From contig CM065814.1 in assembly GCA_033398695.1 (NCBI GenBank), positions 19,960,358 through 20,024,357 of the forward strand: 64,000 nucleotides of DNA, in the 5' to 3' direction. This document shows, piece by piece, positions 23,774-33,822 of this stretch; positions within the stretch are counted from its first letter, which is position 1; the number at the start of each line of letters is the position of its first letter. Origin of the DNA: Orobanche coerulescens. Taxonomy: Eukaryota > Streptophyta > Magnoliopsida > Lamiales > Orobanchaceae. A program made the position numbers and the translations under genes. Below the pieces are notes generated by a model, which searched no databases, was not told the origin of the DNA, and worked only from the letters and a program-made list of their open reading frames with translations.

Positions 23774-24349
23774 CTATCTCTCAGCCATCCAAACAAACTT
23801 TTTTATCTTCTGGAGTAATTTTGTAAGCAGCCGAGCGAGTTTCGAAAACCCCTCGACAAACCGACGGTAATACCAAGCAAGATCCAAAAAGCTACGAACT
23901 TCTTTAACATTTTTAGGCGGTGCCCAATCTAGCACTGCCTCAATCTTTTGCGGGTATACACGAACCCCTTCGTCCGAAATCACATGGCCGAGAAACATAA
24001 CCTCTTCCAACCAGAACTCACATTTCGAGAATTTTGCATAGAGGTGCTCGGCTCTCAAAACATCTAGTATCAAACGCAAGTGCCGGGCATGTTCCTCCTT
24101 ATCTCGAGAATAAATCAAGATGTCGTCAATAAAGATGACCACACATCTGTCCAGGTATTTGATGAATATCTTGTTCATTAGTTTCATGAATACTGCCGGG
24201 GCATTAGTCAATCCAAAAGGCATGACTACAAATTCATAATGTCCGTACCTCGTCTGAAATGCAGTCTTCAGAACGTCGGACTCTTTCACCCGGAGCTGAT
24301 AGTACCCTGATCTCAAATCAATTTTTGAGAATACTGCGGCTCCCTGCAA
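23774..24349 (-). pseudogene. Chromo-B reverse transcriptase, palm and connection
   Basis: [28 protein letters not shown] and [13 protein letters not shown] show an intact catalytic [23 protein letters not shown] and [13 protein letters not shown] follow. One in-frame TAG at 24352-24350 separates this from the RT start upstream; the phrase [10 protein letters not shown] shows that a Gln codon was lost. Confidence 0.9.
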
Positions 24350-25333
24350 CTAATCAAATAAATCATCTATACGATGCAAAGGATACTTCTTGATGGTCAC
24401 TTTGTTTAGTTCATGGTAATCAATGCATAAACATAGTGAACCATCCTTGTTTCTCACAAAAAGAACAGACGCCCCCCAAGGCGAAGTGCTCGGTCTGATG
24501 TACCCTTTCTCCAAAAGTTCTCCCAGCTGATTCTTCAATTCCTGTATCTCGGCAGGTTCCATCCGATAAGGTGCCTTAGAAATTGGAGCCGCGTCAGGCT
24601 CTAAGTCCACAGAAAATTCTATTTCTCGATTCGGCGGCAATCCCGAAAGGTTGTCTGAAAAAATATCGGGATATTCATTAACAACTGAAATCGAAGAAAA
24701 ATCGGATTTGTTCCCTCCCATCTTCAAAGCATAACACCAATAGCCCGTGCAACCTTTATTCAAAAGTTTAACGGTCTTCATGGCGCTGATAAGCAACTTA
24801 GGTTGGCCCGATTTATGCCCCATAAACGAGTACTCGGAACCATCTTTAGTCATCATAGTGATAACTTTAGTACGGTAATTCATAATCGCTTGGTGACTGC
24901 CAAGCCAATCCTCATCGAGGATCACATCCTCGCCTTCCATATCAACCACAATCAATTTCGACAACCAATCTGTACCAGCTATATTCACCGAAAAATCTTT
25001 AATCTCCCGATTCCCCACGATTCTATCCCCACTAGGTAGTTTCACAACGCAAAGATCGCAAGTAGTCATACAAGTTATATTCAAACGGCGTACACACTCC
25101 AAGGAGATGAAAGATTGTGTAGCACCTGAATCAAAAAGTACATGAACTAGATGAGATAGGATATGAATGGTACCTGAGGCCACCGCCGCATCGAGTTTGT
25201 CTGCTCGACGCATCTCATAGACTCGTGGGTGTGCCGAACCGACGCTAGAATCTCCCCCTCTAATGTTCTGACTCCGTCCCCGGCCTCTGCAAAAACTCTG
25301 TTGTGACTGTCCAACTGGTTGCCACTGATTCAA
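24350..25333 (-). pseudogene. Chromo-B protease and RT N-terminus
   Basis: [18 protein letters not shown] leads to the protease motif [16 protein letters not shown] (Asp-Ser-Gly), then [15 protein letters not shown] and [17 protein letters not shown], where other copies have [25 protein letters not shown] and [19 protein letters not shown] start the RT. The frame is open over 327 codons. A TAG just upstream (near 25338) separates it from the gag. Confidence 0.9.
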
Positions 25334-25339
25334 ACTCTA

Positions 25340-26451
25340 ATCTAAAGGCACTGGAGCCGAAGCCCGAGCATCAAAAGTCTGATCCTGTTCGGGGCAATAA
25401 GCTGCCCTATTCCCCATATGTCCACAAGTGTGACACTTCAGAGGTGGGAAATTGCACTCCATGTTGATGTGGCCGGGATAACCACAATTAAAACAGGTTA
25501 TCGACGAGTTGAGGTGCCCAGAGCAGAACGAAAACTCTTCTTCCCTGTAGCAGAATGTGACGACTACCCGACAGAATGGTTAGTCGTCTGAGGTCTCTGG
25601 AAGTTTCCACCTTTAGAACCAGAAAAGTTAACAACGATCTTCTACTTCTTCGGTTCTTCTGCGGTATCATTGTTGGGACTTAACATGTTGTGTGCCAAAG
25701 CCCGATCTTGGTATTCCTTCAAGGTAGTGCAAGCAAACCCGGCCATGTAACGCCGTAAATCCATATTCATCCGCATATCAAAGTAACGGATCTTGTCACG
25801 CTCATCCCGCACTTGATTCTTCACGTGGATCAGCTGTTGGTTGTACTCCACTATCGCCTGCGAGACTGGAATGTCCTGTGGCTTAGCCTGGAAAAAGGCT
25901 CGAATTCTGCCTTCTTGTACTGGCCAAGGACAAAACTCAGCCTCCAGTAGCTCTTTAAATTCTCCCCATGAAGTGGCATGATCCTGTGGTTTGATAACCT
26001 TCCACCAAGTCGCGGCTTCCTTGGTAAGGAAGTAATGGGCAATCGGTACCTTCCTCACTTCCGGACACTCAATCGCTTCAAACACTTTCTCTAACTCCGC
26101 TAACCAATTCCCCCAACCCATCGGGCCTGTAGCACCGCTGAACTGTGGAGGATGCATACGGATCACATTCTGAAGCAAGGCATCCGATGTCGGGTTCAGA
26201 TTGTTCAGCTGAACAACTTGGGCCAGGATAGTCATCTGGTTAGCTAATTGTTGAAGGACATTCGTAACTCCAATATCCGCATTATTCCCTTGGCTGGTTG
26301 ACTGGTCGTGTTGACCCTCAGTATCAGGATGCACTGAGTTAGATAAACTAGGGGTGGTCGACCCCGCAACGGAACTAAGGGAAGCGGCTGTGCCACGTCA
26401 TTGTCCGCGTCCACGACCATGGCCTCGTCTCTATCCCCTATCAGCAGACAT
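25340..26451 (-). pseudogene. Chromo-B gag
   Basis: The likely start is ATG 26451-26449 (MSADRG), followed within seven codons by TAG and later by a TGA, both in the Gly/Arg-rich leader. The main open part (26334-25642) holds the capsid domain: WLAELEKVFEAIECPEVRK, YFLTKEAATWWKVI, FKELLEAEFCPW, YFDMRMNMDLRRYMAGFAC. After a shift, two knuckles are visible: CFNCGYPGHINMEC, intact, and CHTCGHMGNRAAYC, where Asn replaces the metal-binding His. It is the same gag family as that of Chromo-E. Confidence 0.85.
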
Positions 26452-26677
26452 TCTGAAGGATATATAAAGCATGCAAGTACAATTCAAATCGCACGTAATC
26501 GAAGTGACCGATTCCCAAAATACCAATTCAAAAGTAAAGCGATTAGGGAAACAGTAGGAGATTAAGAGGTCTTACTAGTACTGATCGCACTATGATGATG
26601 GCAAAGTAGTAACACTGTAGACAAACGATGACTCAATCGACCCAAAAGACCGACAACCTAGGTATCTATAAACCTAA

Positions 26678-26689
26678 GCTCTGATACCA
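26678..26689 (-). promoter_or_regulatory. Chromo-B primer-binding site (initiator Met-tRNA)
   Basis: The minus strand reads TGGTATCAGAGC, five bases from the LTR edge at 26695. Confidence 0.9.
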
Positions 26690-26694
26690 TATTC

Positions 26695-28580
26695 TATAAC
26701 ACCCCCAAGTTATTCAGGGTATATTACAACGCCGTGAGCCCCGGCATGGGACCCACAAAGTTATTTATACGAGGAACTATGAACTTTGACCGAGAAGGTC
26801 CAAATACAATGAAATGGAAGACAATAAAAATGGTACTCAAAATCATATCCAATACATCCGAATACAATACATCATAAATCAATACCATAACAACACAAGC
26901 CGAAACATCAAGGGAACCAAAATAGTACTTGAGTATTCAAAAACCATTCGAGTACAACAACAATGAATGGAGGAAATACAAAACATAACCAGAGACAAGA
27001 CACAACATCACACTTGCCCATCACCTTCATACCAACCCGGTACTTTCCTATCCACTCTCATGGATCCTGAAATACATGAAAGGTATTTCCCCCCATAAAG
27101 GGGTTAGCCGTCGAATAGCTAGTACAAGTATATCGAATGTGAAACACAATACTCCTCGACAATAAAGTAAATGTAATAATCATCTCATCAACTCAAGACG
27201 AGTATTCCGGAATAACTAAATCTCATATCATCACATTTAATACATACATGATTAACCGCGGAACCGCACCAGAGGCTACGGAACCCTCAGAGGACCCGTC
27301 GGTCCGTCCCAGAGTGGTTAACCCAAAATATCCGCGGAACCGCACCAGAGGCTACGGAACCCTCAGAGGACCCGTCGGCCCGTCCAAGACTGGATATATA
27401 TCATCATAAGATTCACATATCTTACTTTCAAAGTCGAGAACGTACAATCATAAACATATACTTGCCTTTGAGAAATCGAGAAATCAGAAGGAAAAGAGTA
27501 TAAGTTCGGCAGGTCAAAGAACGCACTTCCGACACCTAAATAATTCGCAAGGAATACGATAATCAACAATCCATACTCAAATCACACGAAGAAACTCCTG
27601 AAACCCACCTACGATTCACGAAACTACAAGGGTAAACATCTAGAGGTTGGAAAATCACCCAAACCCTCTCAACGGATAAATTGGTCGAATCTAAGAAAAT
27701 CCCCAAAAATTCCCAAAACTACGGTTCTAAGGATTTTACCTTGATTTGGAAGATGGAAATGGATTAGATGTTGTGTAATCTTTGTTATCCAACCAAAGAT
27801 GATGATTGTTGAAGAAGGACCGCCTCAAATCGCCTAATCCCGTTCTCTCCCGTCGCAAAGAGTGAAAAAGATGTGAAATGACAAGTGCAGGGGTTGACTG
27901 CCCTTATTTACTGCGTTTCCTTAGCATGCGCTAAGATTCAAGATTAGCGTGCGCTAACAGGGTCAACCGGTAGTCCAGTGGCTACTGACCTGCGATGTTA
28001 GCGCGCGCTACCAAGCCTTAACGTGCACTAACTGGTGTCCTGCCAAAGTGCCAGTTCACTGTCCCACTCCGCTAGCGTGCGTTACTACTGGGCACAAGCA
28101 CATGCTATGCAACACTTATAGCGTGCGCTAGCTGCTGCCTAGCGTACGTTACCTAATATTCGAGAAAGTATGAATACCTTACTGCCTCTGCCGACCCAAC
28201 TCGTTAGCGTGCGCTACGGACGATGTTAGCACACGTTACTAAACACGAATAGCATGCGCTAGTGAATTCCTAGCGTGCACTAACTGCTAGTCCAGAGGGC
28301 AGACTTCACTACTATCTCTGCCATACTCCGAACGCTAGCGTGCGCTAAGGCTCAAAGTTAGCGTGCGCTACTCAAGTAGAAATAGCGTGCGTTAGCCAAG
28401 GCCTAGCGTGCGCTATCTCCCGGACCCAAAACACTGCCGAAAGGTCCAAACAACACGATCATGATCCAAACAAGGTATGAAACTCTAAATCAACATCGAC
28501 AACATCTCAAAGTGTTTACAGAGCGACAAAAGAGGAAGAACGGCAAGGTCAAACAATCAATAAAAAGTACAGGTATTACA
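26695..28580 (-). repeat. Chromo-B right LTR (5' LTR of the minus-strand element)
   Basis: It begins TATAACACCC, where the terminal TG has mutated to TA, and ends GGTATTACA. It aligns along its whole length with 19703-21761 except for the 81-bp duplication and a few gaps. The palindrome array at about 27920-28420 and the 76-bp tandem pair are both present. Confidence 0.9.
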
Positions 28581-28585
28581 GCCAC

Positions 28586-28861
28586 CAACTTCGAGTCGGA
28601 TTCATAACGTGTTTCATGTCTCCCGATTGAGGAAGTATGTTGCTGATCTAAGCCATATATTTCAGTTCGAAGAAATCGAGTTAGCCGATGATCATTCTTA
28701 CGAGGAACATCCCATACAGATACTTGAGAGGAGGATCAAACAATTGAGGAACAAGATGATTCCCCTGCTGAAGATTCAGTGGTCATGACACGGAGTCGAG
28801 AAGGCTACATGGGAGACCGAGAGCAGCATGAGAGAGAGGTATCCCGAGTTGTTTACCCCTT
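28586..28861 (+). pseudogene. Chromo-A integrase tail and chromodomain, after Chromo-B
   Basis: After the second GCCAC the frame resumes with NVFHVSRLRKYVADLSHIF, then HPIQILERRIKQLRNKMIPL and VEKATWETESSMRERYPELF, a Tekay-type chromodomain. One TGA interrupts it (LLKIQWS*HGVEKA). Stop codon TAG is at about 28861. Reading on directly from 19702 confirms that Chromo-B is an insertion. Confidence 0.85.
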
Positions 28862-28886
28862 AGTTTTGAGGATGAAACTCCTTTTA

Positions 28887-28898
28887 AGTGGGGGAGTA
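28887..28898 (+). promoter_or_regulatory. Chromo-A polypurine tract
   Basis: AAGTGGGGGAGT lies directly before the 3' LTR edge; it is the expected plus-strand primer. Confidence 0.7.
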
Positions 28899-31124
28899 TA
28901 TAATATCCGAAAATAATTTCTTATATACTGTTGTATTATTCGGATGATTTGAGTATCATTGTAATCATGTTACATTTAGTTTAATGTTAATTGATGTCGG
29001 GATTTATCAGAATAGACTTTATTATAACTGTTATTCCCATTGTGATTGATTGCTTGACGTTGTGTAGATTGTTACATTTTTGGTCTAGGTTTTCTGTGTT
29101 TAACGTACGATAAGGTTTAACTTAATGTACGCTAATGCATTGGATTTACCTACGTAACATGTTACTGGTTACATACGTAATGCTGAGAATCTTATCCGAT
29201 CTCAACTTTCGGCATGGGGGGGCAGGCATGATTCGGATAATTGGCCCTTCCGAGACAGCCATGTTGACGTACATTACATACGTAATGCTGAGGCTATACC
29301 ATACGTAATGAGGTGGGTGTTTTGAGGCAGTAGCCTCTGGAGGCAGATTACGTATGTAACAAATTATGTGTAGCGTACGTAAAGTGATTAACATATGTTA
29401 GCTTCATGCTATAACATACGTAACAGATTGTGCACTTTATAAAAAAGATAGCTTTTGTCTTGCATTTGCACGTTCCAACTCTGATTTTCCCTTCAAGTTT
29501 CCATCCCTCTGCCTCCCCAGACCGATTCTGCACCCTTCCATCTTATCTTGGAGCTTGCACCTTTGATTGAATCATATTGTTTGGAAGCTTGGAGTGTGTT
29601 CTTGATAGTCTTGGGGTTATTCTTCTTTTCTTGAGGTTAGTTATCTTAAACTCTTGCTGATTCCATGCTTTTGATGATGTTAGTTAAGGGTACTTCTTAT
29701 TATGTTAGGTTAAACTAGTATAATCTAATGATTAGTGAACACTTGATCAAACTTAAGTGAAAAACATGACAATTTTGTTAGTATCAATTCTTGAATGTTT
29801 GAAAGGTTGTAAGATAACTTAATTATGTTGTTTATGTCTAAAACATGTCATTGAACGAACATGATAAGTGGAACTTATAAGATTAGGATTCTCTTGATGC
29901 TTAGAGATTTTAGAATCTAATCATGTCTTGAAGAAGAGGTTTAGTTAATCCTTGAGGAATGATAATGAACTATGTAAATACACTCATGATTTGGTACATT
30001 TATGCTGAGATGGATAAATTGATGAATTGGGCTGTCTAAAGAATTATGAAGAAGGTTGGTGATACTTTCAAAATGTTTATTATAAGTTATGGCAATACTA
30101 AACATATTGTAGTGGTTAACTGAAGTTGTTTAAATAAACTTGCTCATAATGATAACAAGAGTATTAGAAGGACATTTTTAGCGGATAATCCAATTGTTAA
30201 AAATGAATTAGATGCATAGAGATACCTCAATAGTCGATAGAACGTTCTTTGGGATAGGATAAATTATTTCGGATAGGTTTCGGGTGTCGTTTCATACGGC
30301 TTGATATCAATATTGCGTGAATGTATTATTGAATGAATTACGTTGCATTCAAGGTTGCTTTCGAATGAGTACTTAGTCGAGGATACCGTCCGTTCGATCA
30401 TTTGGAGAAGGACTATATTTCATCTACGGAATTGAGGCAAGTTATCTTACTTGATTATAATGATAATTGAATTATTGTGAACATTATACGTTTCGTGTAT
30501 ATGAAATGCTTATGAATCTGTGATTCGTATTGTGATATTGTTCTTTAGGATATTTCTGTTTTTATTGTGGGATTGTACTCCCAAGTTCATTGATCTCGTT
30601 GATTCTTATTGTCACTTCGGTGAGCTTCTTGATCCTTACTTGGATACATAATTTATTGAGTTCGTTGTCATGTTGTATCGTGACATATCTGAATCATATA
30701 TGCGTGCCGATTGGTTATTGTGTATGATTTTTAGCCAGGCACATACTCATATGTTGATGTTTCCGTAATGGACTGTGCAGATGAGACGTAGTACGTGAGG
30801 CTAATTAGGTACATTGTCAGACGTATATTCTGGATTCCGTATACAGGGTGGACATGTGCACGGACACATTTCCGGATCGCGCGTACTGTTATGTCCATCT
30901 TGAGACATGTTGACTGGTCGTTCATAGTCCATGTATGATTGGATATGTTCGACGGTTTGTGACTGATTGATCATATGCCCGAGGGGTATGTTCAATAGTC
31001 GGGATGTTTCCTTGAGATCCAGTATATGTGAATTGTATAAGGTTTTGAGAATTATTATCATGTATATCTGACCCTGTGGTTTTGGGAAAAATACTTGTCT
31101 TGTATTTTAGGTCGAGGCAAGGGT

Positions 31125-31299
31125 TGTAATCGAAGAAACGCCGGCGACACAAGTCTCAGTTGACGAACTTCCCAATAGCACACATCATACAGTACATCAT
31201 ATAAAAACGTATCCTGCATAATCGTAGCAAAACAAATAATAGGAACCAAATGACAAATAATTCAGGGCAACTAGAAAATAAAAAATCTCGCGTATTACA
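31125..31299. mobile_element. 175-bp insertion with TG...CA ends in the Chromo-A 3' LTR
   Basis: The 5' LTR of Chromo-A lacks this stretch. It begins TGTAATCGAAG and ends CGCGTATTACA, with flanks AGGGT (31120-31124) and AGGGC (31300-31304) that look like a 5-bp target duplication with one change. It could be a solo LTR of a miniature (TRIM-like) element. Read with one more base at each end it has the inverted repeat TTGTAAT, so a MITE is the alternative. No coding content. Confidence 0.6.
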
Positions 31300-31457
31300 A
31301 GGGCAAGGCATAGGAAGAACACGGTGACGGCGAAGGGTTTGAAGGATACTAGTTCGGGCCCCCCAAAGTCTTTTGTTGTCCGGTTGTACTTAAATCATGT
31401 AATATTACTTATCAGTTTCATTTAAACTGTTGTCGATTGTATTATTATTTAAGTATA

Positions 31458-32509
31458 TGTTGGAGCAAAATCGGTATTTGCGCCGTTGTGCGGAAGCGTA
31501 AATATAAAGGTGCGGACATTAAACGACACACGGATAGAGGTTCAGCTATAATCGTGCCTACGTCCTCTCTCGGTATCTTTTTTCTATAGGTTGAAGAAAA
31601 ACCTCTGCACCTCTCTTCTATCGGTCGAGGGATAACCATTACAATCACGTCTTCAATTGGTCCGTGATAAACCACTCGTACTTGTCTTTGTGTCGGTCCA
31701 AGTTAAACCGTTTTGCTTTTCTATTAGACAAGGAATCAACTACTCTAGCTTTCTATCGGTACTAGATAGACCTCACGAAGATATCAATTGCGATTTCAAT
31801 AATGTCGGATCCTTGATCCTAATAACACCAAATCCAATCGTATCTTTTCTTTTACCTCTCGTGTATGTGTTGAATGTATAAACACTCAAACTAACATTAT
31901 AAGCTCAATATCACAACAACAATATAATGTATATCAATATATAATGAATGTCTTGATTGCTTGAAGTTGTTATGATGAAACAATACCATAGGAATGGTAT
32001 TTATAGGCTCCAAAGCCTTACTAGCCGTTAGCTCCCTGACTCCTCATTACGGCCGCTATCACCTTTCCATTACGGTCGTTAGCCATTTAACGTACGTTAA
32101 CACATCCCGGTTACGTACGTTAACATCTCCCAATTTGAGCCCAGTAGCATCTGATTCGATCATTACGTACGTTAATCAATCACCCATTACGTACGTTAAG
32201 GATATGTCATTGTTGATGTCATATATCTGTTGCTGCCTTTCTGACTTTGACACGTCCAACGTTCTTCTTGTTTGAATTCCCAAACACACCATTACGTACG
32301 TTAAGATCCTTAGCTTACGTACATTATATGCAATACGCTACGTACGTTATACCACATAGGTTTACGTACGTTACCCTGTATGAAAATCCGTCTAGATTTT
32401 CGTCTTCCACTCCTTCGTTGTTTTGCTTCGCCTCTTTGTTGTTTTATTTTGTGTAACAACTTAATCATCAAAATACTATAAAGCATGTATGGAACAAAAT
32501 GTTCCAACA
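31458..32509 (-). repeat. Copia-C left LTR (3' LTR)
   Basis: It spans TGTTGGAGC to TGTTCCAACA. Compared with the right LTR it has an extra 22 bp near 32050, a partial repeat of TACGGYCG. It contains eight palindrome units at 32088-32374, and a minus-strand TATA box (CCTATAAATACC) near 31998-32009. Confidence 0.9.
32088..32374. promoter_or_regulatory. Palindrome array (8 units) in the Copia-C LTR
   Basis: Variants of TTAACGTACGTTAA start near 32088, 32111, 32162, 32187, 32291, 32314, 32339 and 32362: four pairs at 23-25 bp steps. On the element strand they lie upstream of the TATA box near 31998-32009. The right LTR carries the same array, more decayed, at about 35818-36105. Confidence 0.8.
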
Positions 32510-33185
32510 ATCTCCCCCTTTTTGATGATTACAAAACAACACTTCGTCAATGGGATTTACCTGCAAAAATATGAATATATGTATATGTGTACAGACCAAA
32601 GTTTTCGACTTTGTCCGTTTCGTTAGTTTCTTCTCCTATTTCTTTTTCTACTCATTCTTTCCTTTTCTTTTTCTTTTCAAATTTTCAACTTCTCATCATC
32701 TTTTCGACGTCTCCTCATTTTTCTTATCAACTTCCTTTCTCGACTTTTCTTCGATTTCTCCCCCTTTCAGGGTTAATCCCATTATTCTCCTTTTATCCTT
32801 TCTCCCCCTTTTTGTCTTCATCAAAAAGTATAATAAAAACGAATAATACATACCAAATTGATGAATATAACAGTATGCGATACCAATTAATGAATATTAC
32901 TATATGCATGAATAGGGTAAAACTCCCCCTGATAAAAATATTCGTTTTAAAAAATAATACTCCCCCTGGGTAAAATACAAACTAATTTTTGGGGATCCAA
33001 CCGAGAGTTGGTTTTGGTTTTGAAATATGGATGATATTTGAAATATTTGTTCCTTTAGGAACCCAAATATTTTTGATTTTAATCGCCCGTCTTGGGCTTT
33101 TGCAGTTTGAAATATGGTGCTCGATTTTCAAATATTTTTCGCAATATCTTTAAATTTAAGGATTCATTTTTAGAACGAGGTGTGA
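32510..33185 (-). pseudogene. Copia-C 3' end: gag C-terminal remnant, spacer and polypurine tract
   Basis: Reading the minus strand from the hAT edge, the gag frame continues with TPRSKNESLNLKI before stops appear. The rest is AT- and pyrimidine-rich with several CTCCCCCT blocks (AGGGGGAG on the element strand). The block AAAAAGGGGGAGAT at about 32510-32523 is the polypurine tract. Frames at 32550-32973 on the + strand are Phe/Ser-rich low complexity and not genes. Confidence 0.6.
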
Positions 33186-33193
33186 ATCCCAAC

Positions 33194-33822
33194 TAGGGCT
33201 GTCAAAATAATCCGAAAAATCTGATATCCGTCCGAAATATCTGTATTCGTATCCGGAAAAAGCGGATATTATCTGTATCCGAGCGGATACGAATATTATC
33301 CGTATCCGAAGATTCCGCATACAGATATGGATATAGGCGCATCCGTATCCGAAAATATCCATATCCGAAATTAATTATATATAATATATATTTTTAATAT
33401 AATTTTAATATACAATTATAAAATATAAGAATGTTACTCCCAATAATACTTTGTCACATGTCTTCATTCTTTGTTTCTCAATATTAAAATAAAAGCATGC
33501 AGTATAAGTTATCTTTACTTATGAGTTATTTCTCTTTCTAACACAACAATCAGGTTAGCTAGCCCAAGTGGTATTGACTGGTAAGGAGAAGTAGCTCTAC
33601 CAAGGTTCAAATCCCTCCTCCTACATTAAAATTTTGAAGATTAAAAAAAATGGCGGATACGGATAATATCCGTATCCGGATTGCATCCGCAGAATATTAT
33701 CCGTATCCGATCCGTCCGGATATTTCCAAATCCGGATACGGATTCGGACACCTCTACTAAATGCCGGATCCGGACACGGATATGGCCATATCCGGATCCG
33801 TATTATCCGTTTGACAACCCTA
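33194..33822. mobile_element. hAT-type non-autonomous transposon in the Copia-C gag
   Basis: The ends are TAGGGCTGTCAAA and the reverse complement TTTGACAACCCTA, the classic hAT terminal pattern. It is flanked by a perfect 8-bp target duplication, ATCCCAAC (33186-33193 and 33823-33830). Both subterminal regions are packed with ATCCGTATCCG-type repeats in opposite orientations. The AT-rich middle holds a tRNA-like stretch. No transposase is present. Confidence 0.85.
33551..33625 (+). repeat. tRNA-like SINE-type segment with pol III boxes
   Basis: TAGCCCAAGTGG (33560-33571) fits the A box and GGTTCAAATCC (33604-33614) fits the B box, about 44 bp apart as in tRNAs and tRNA-derived SINEs. A short A-rich stretch follows at about 33636-33650. 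No target duplication is seen. It may be a SINE captured by the hAT element or a chance tRNA relic. Confidence 0.5.

Larger units (their letters stand above)
19703..28580 (-). mobile_element. Chromo-B, chromovirus inserted in Chromo-A
   Basis: This is an 8878-bp minus-strand Ty3 element with both LTRs, a perfect target duplication GCCAC on each side, a primer-binding site at 26678-26689 and gag, protease, RT, RNase H, integrase and chromodomain in order. Its coding region is less damaged than that of Chromo-A. Catalytic residues of RT (FIDD) and integrase (D, D, E) are kept, but there are several stops and shifts. It is younger than its host Chromo-A by position. Confidence 0.9.

Noticed and set aside
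32550..32973. Two overlapping + strand frames (98 and 128 codons)
   Set aside because: Phe/Ser-rich low complexity antisense to the Copia-C 3' region; no motif.
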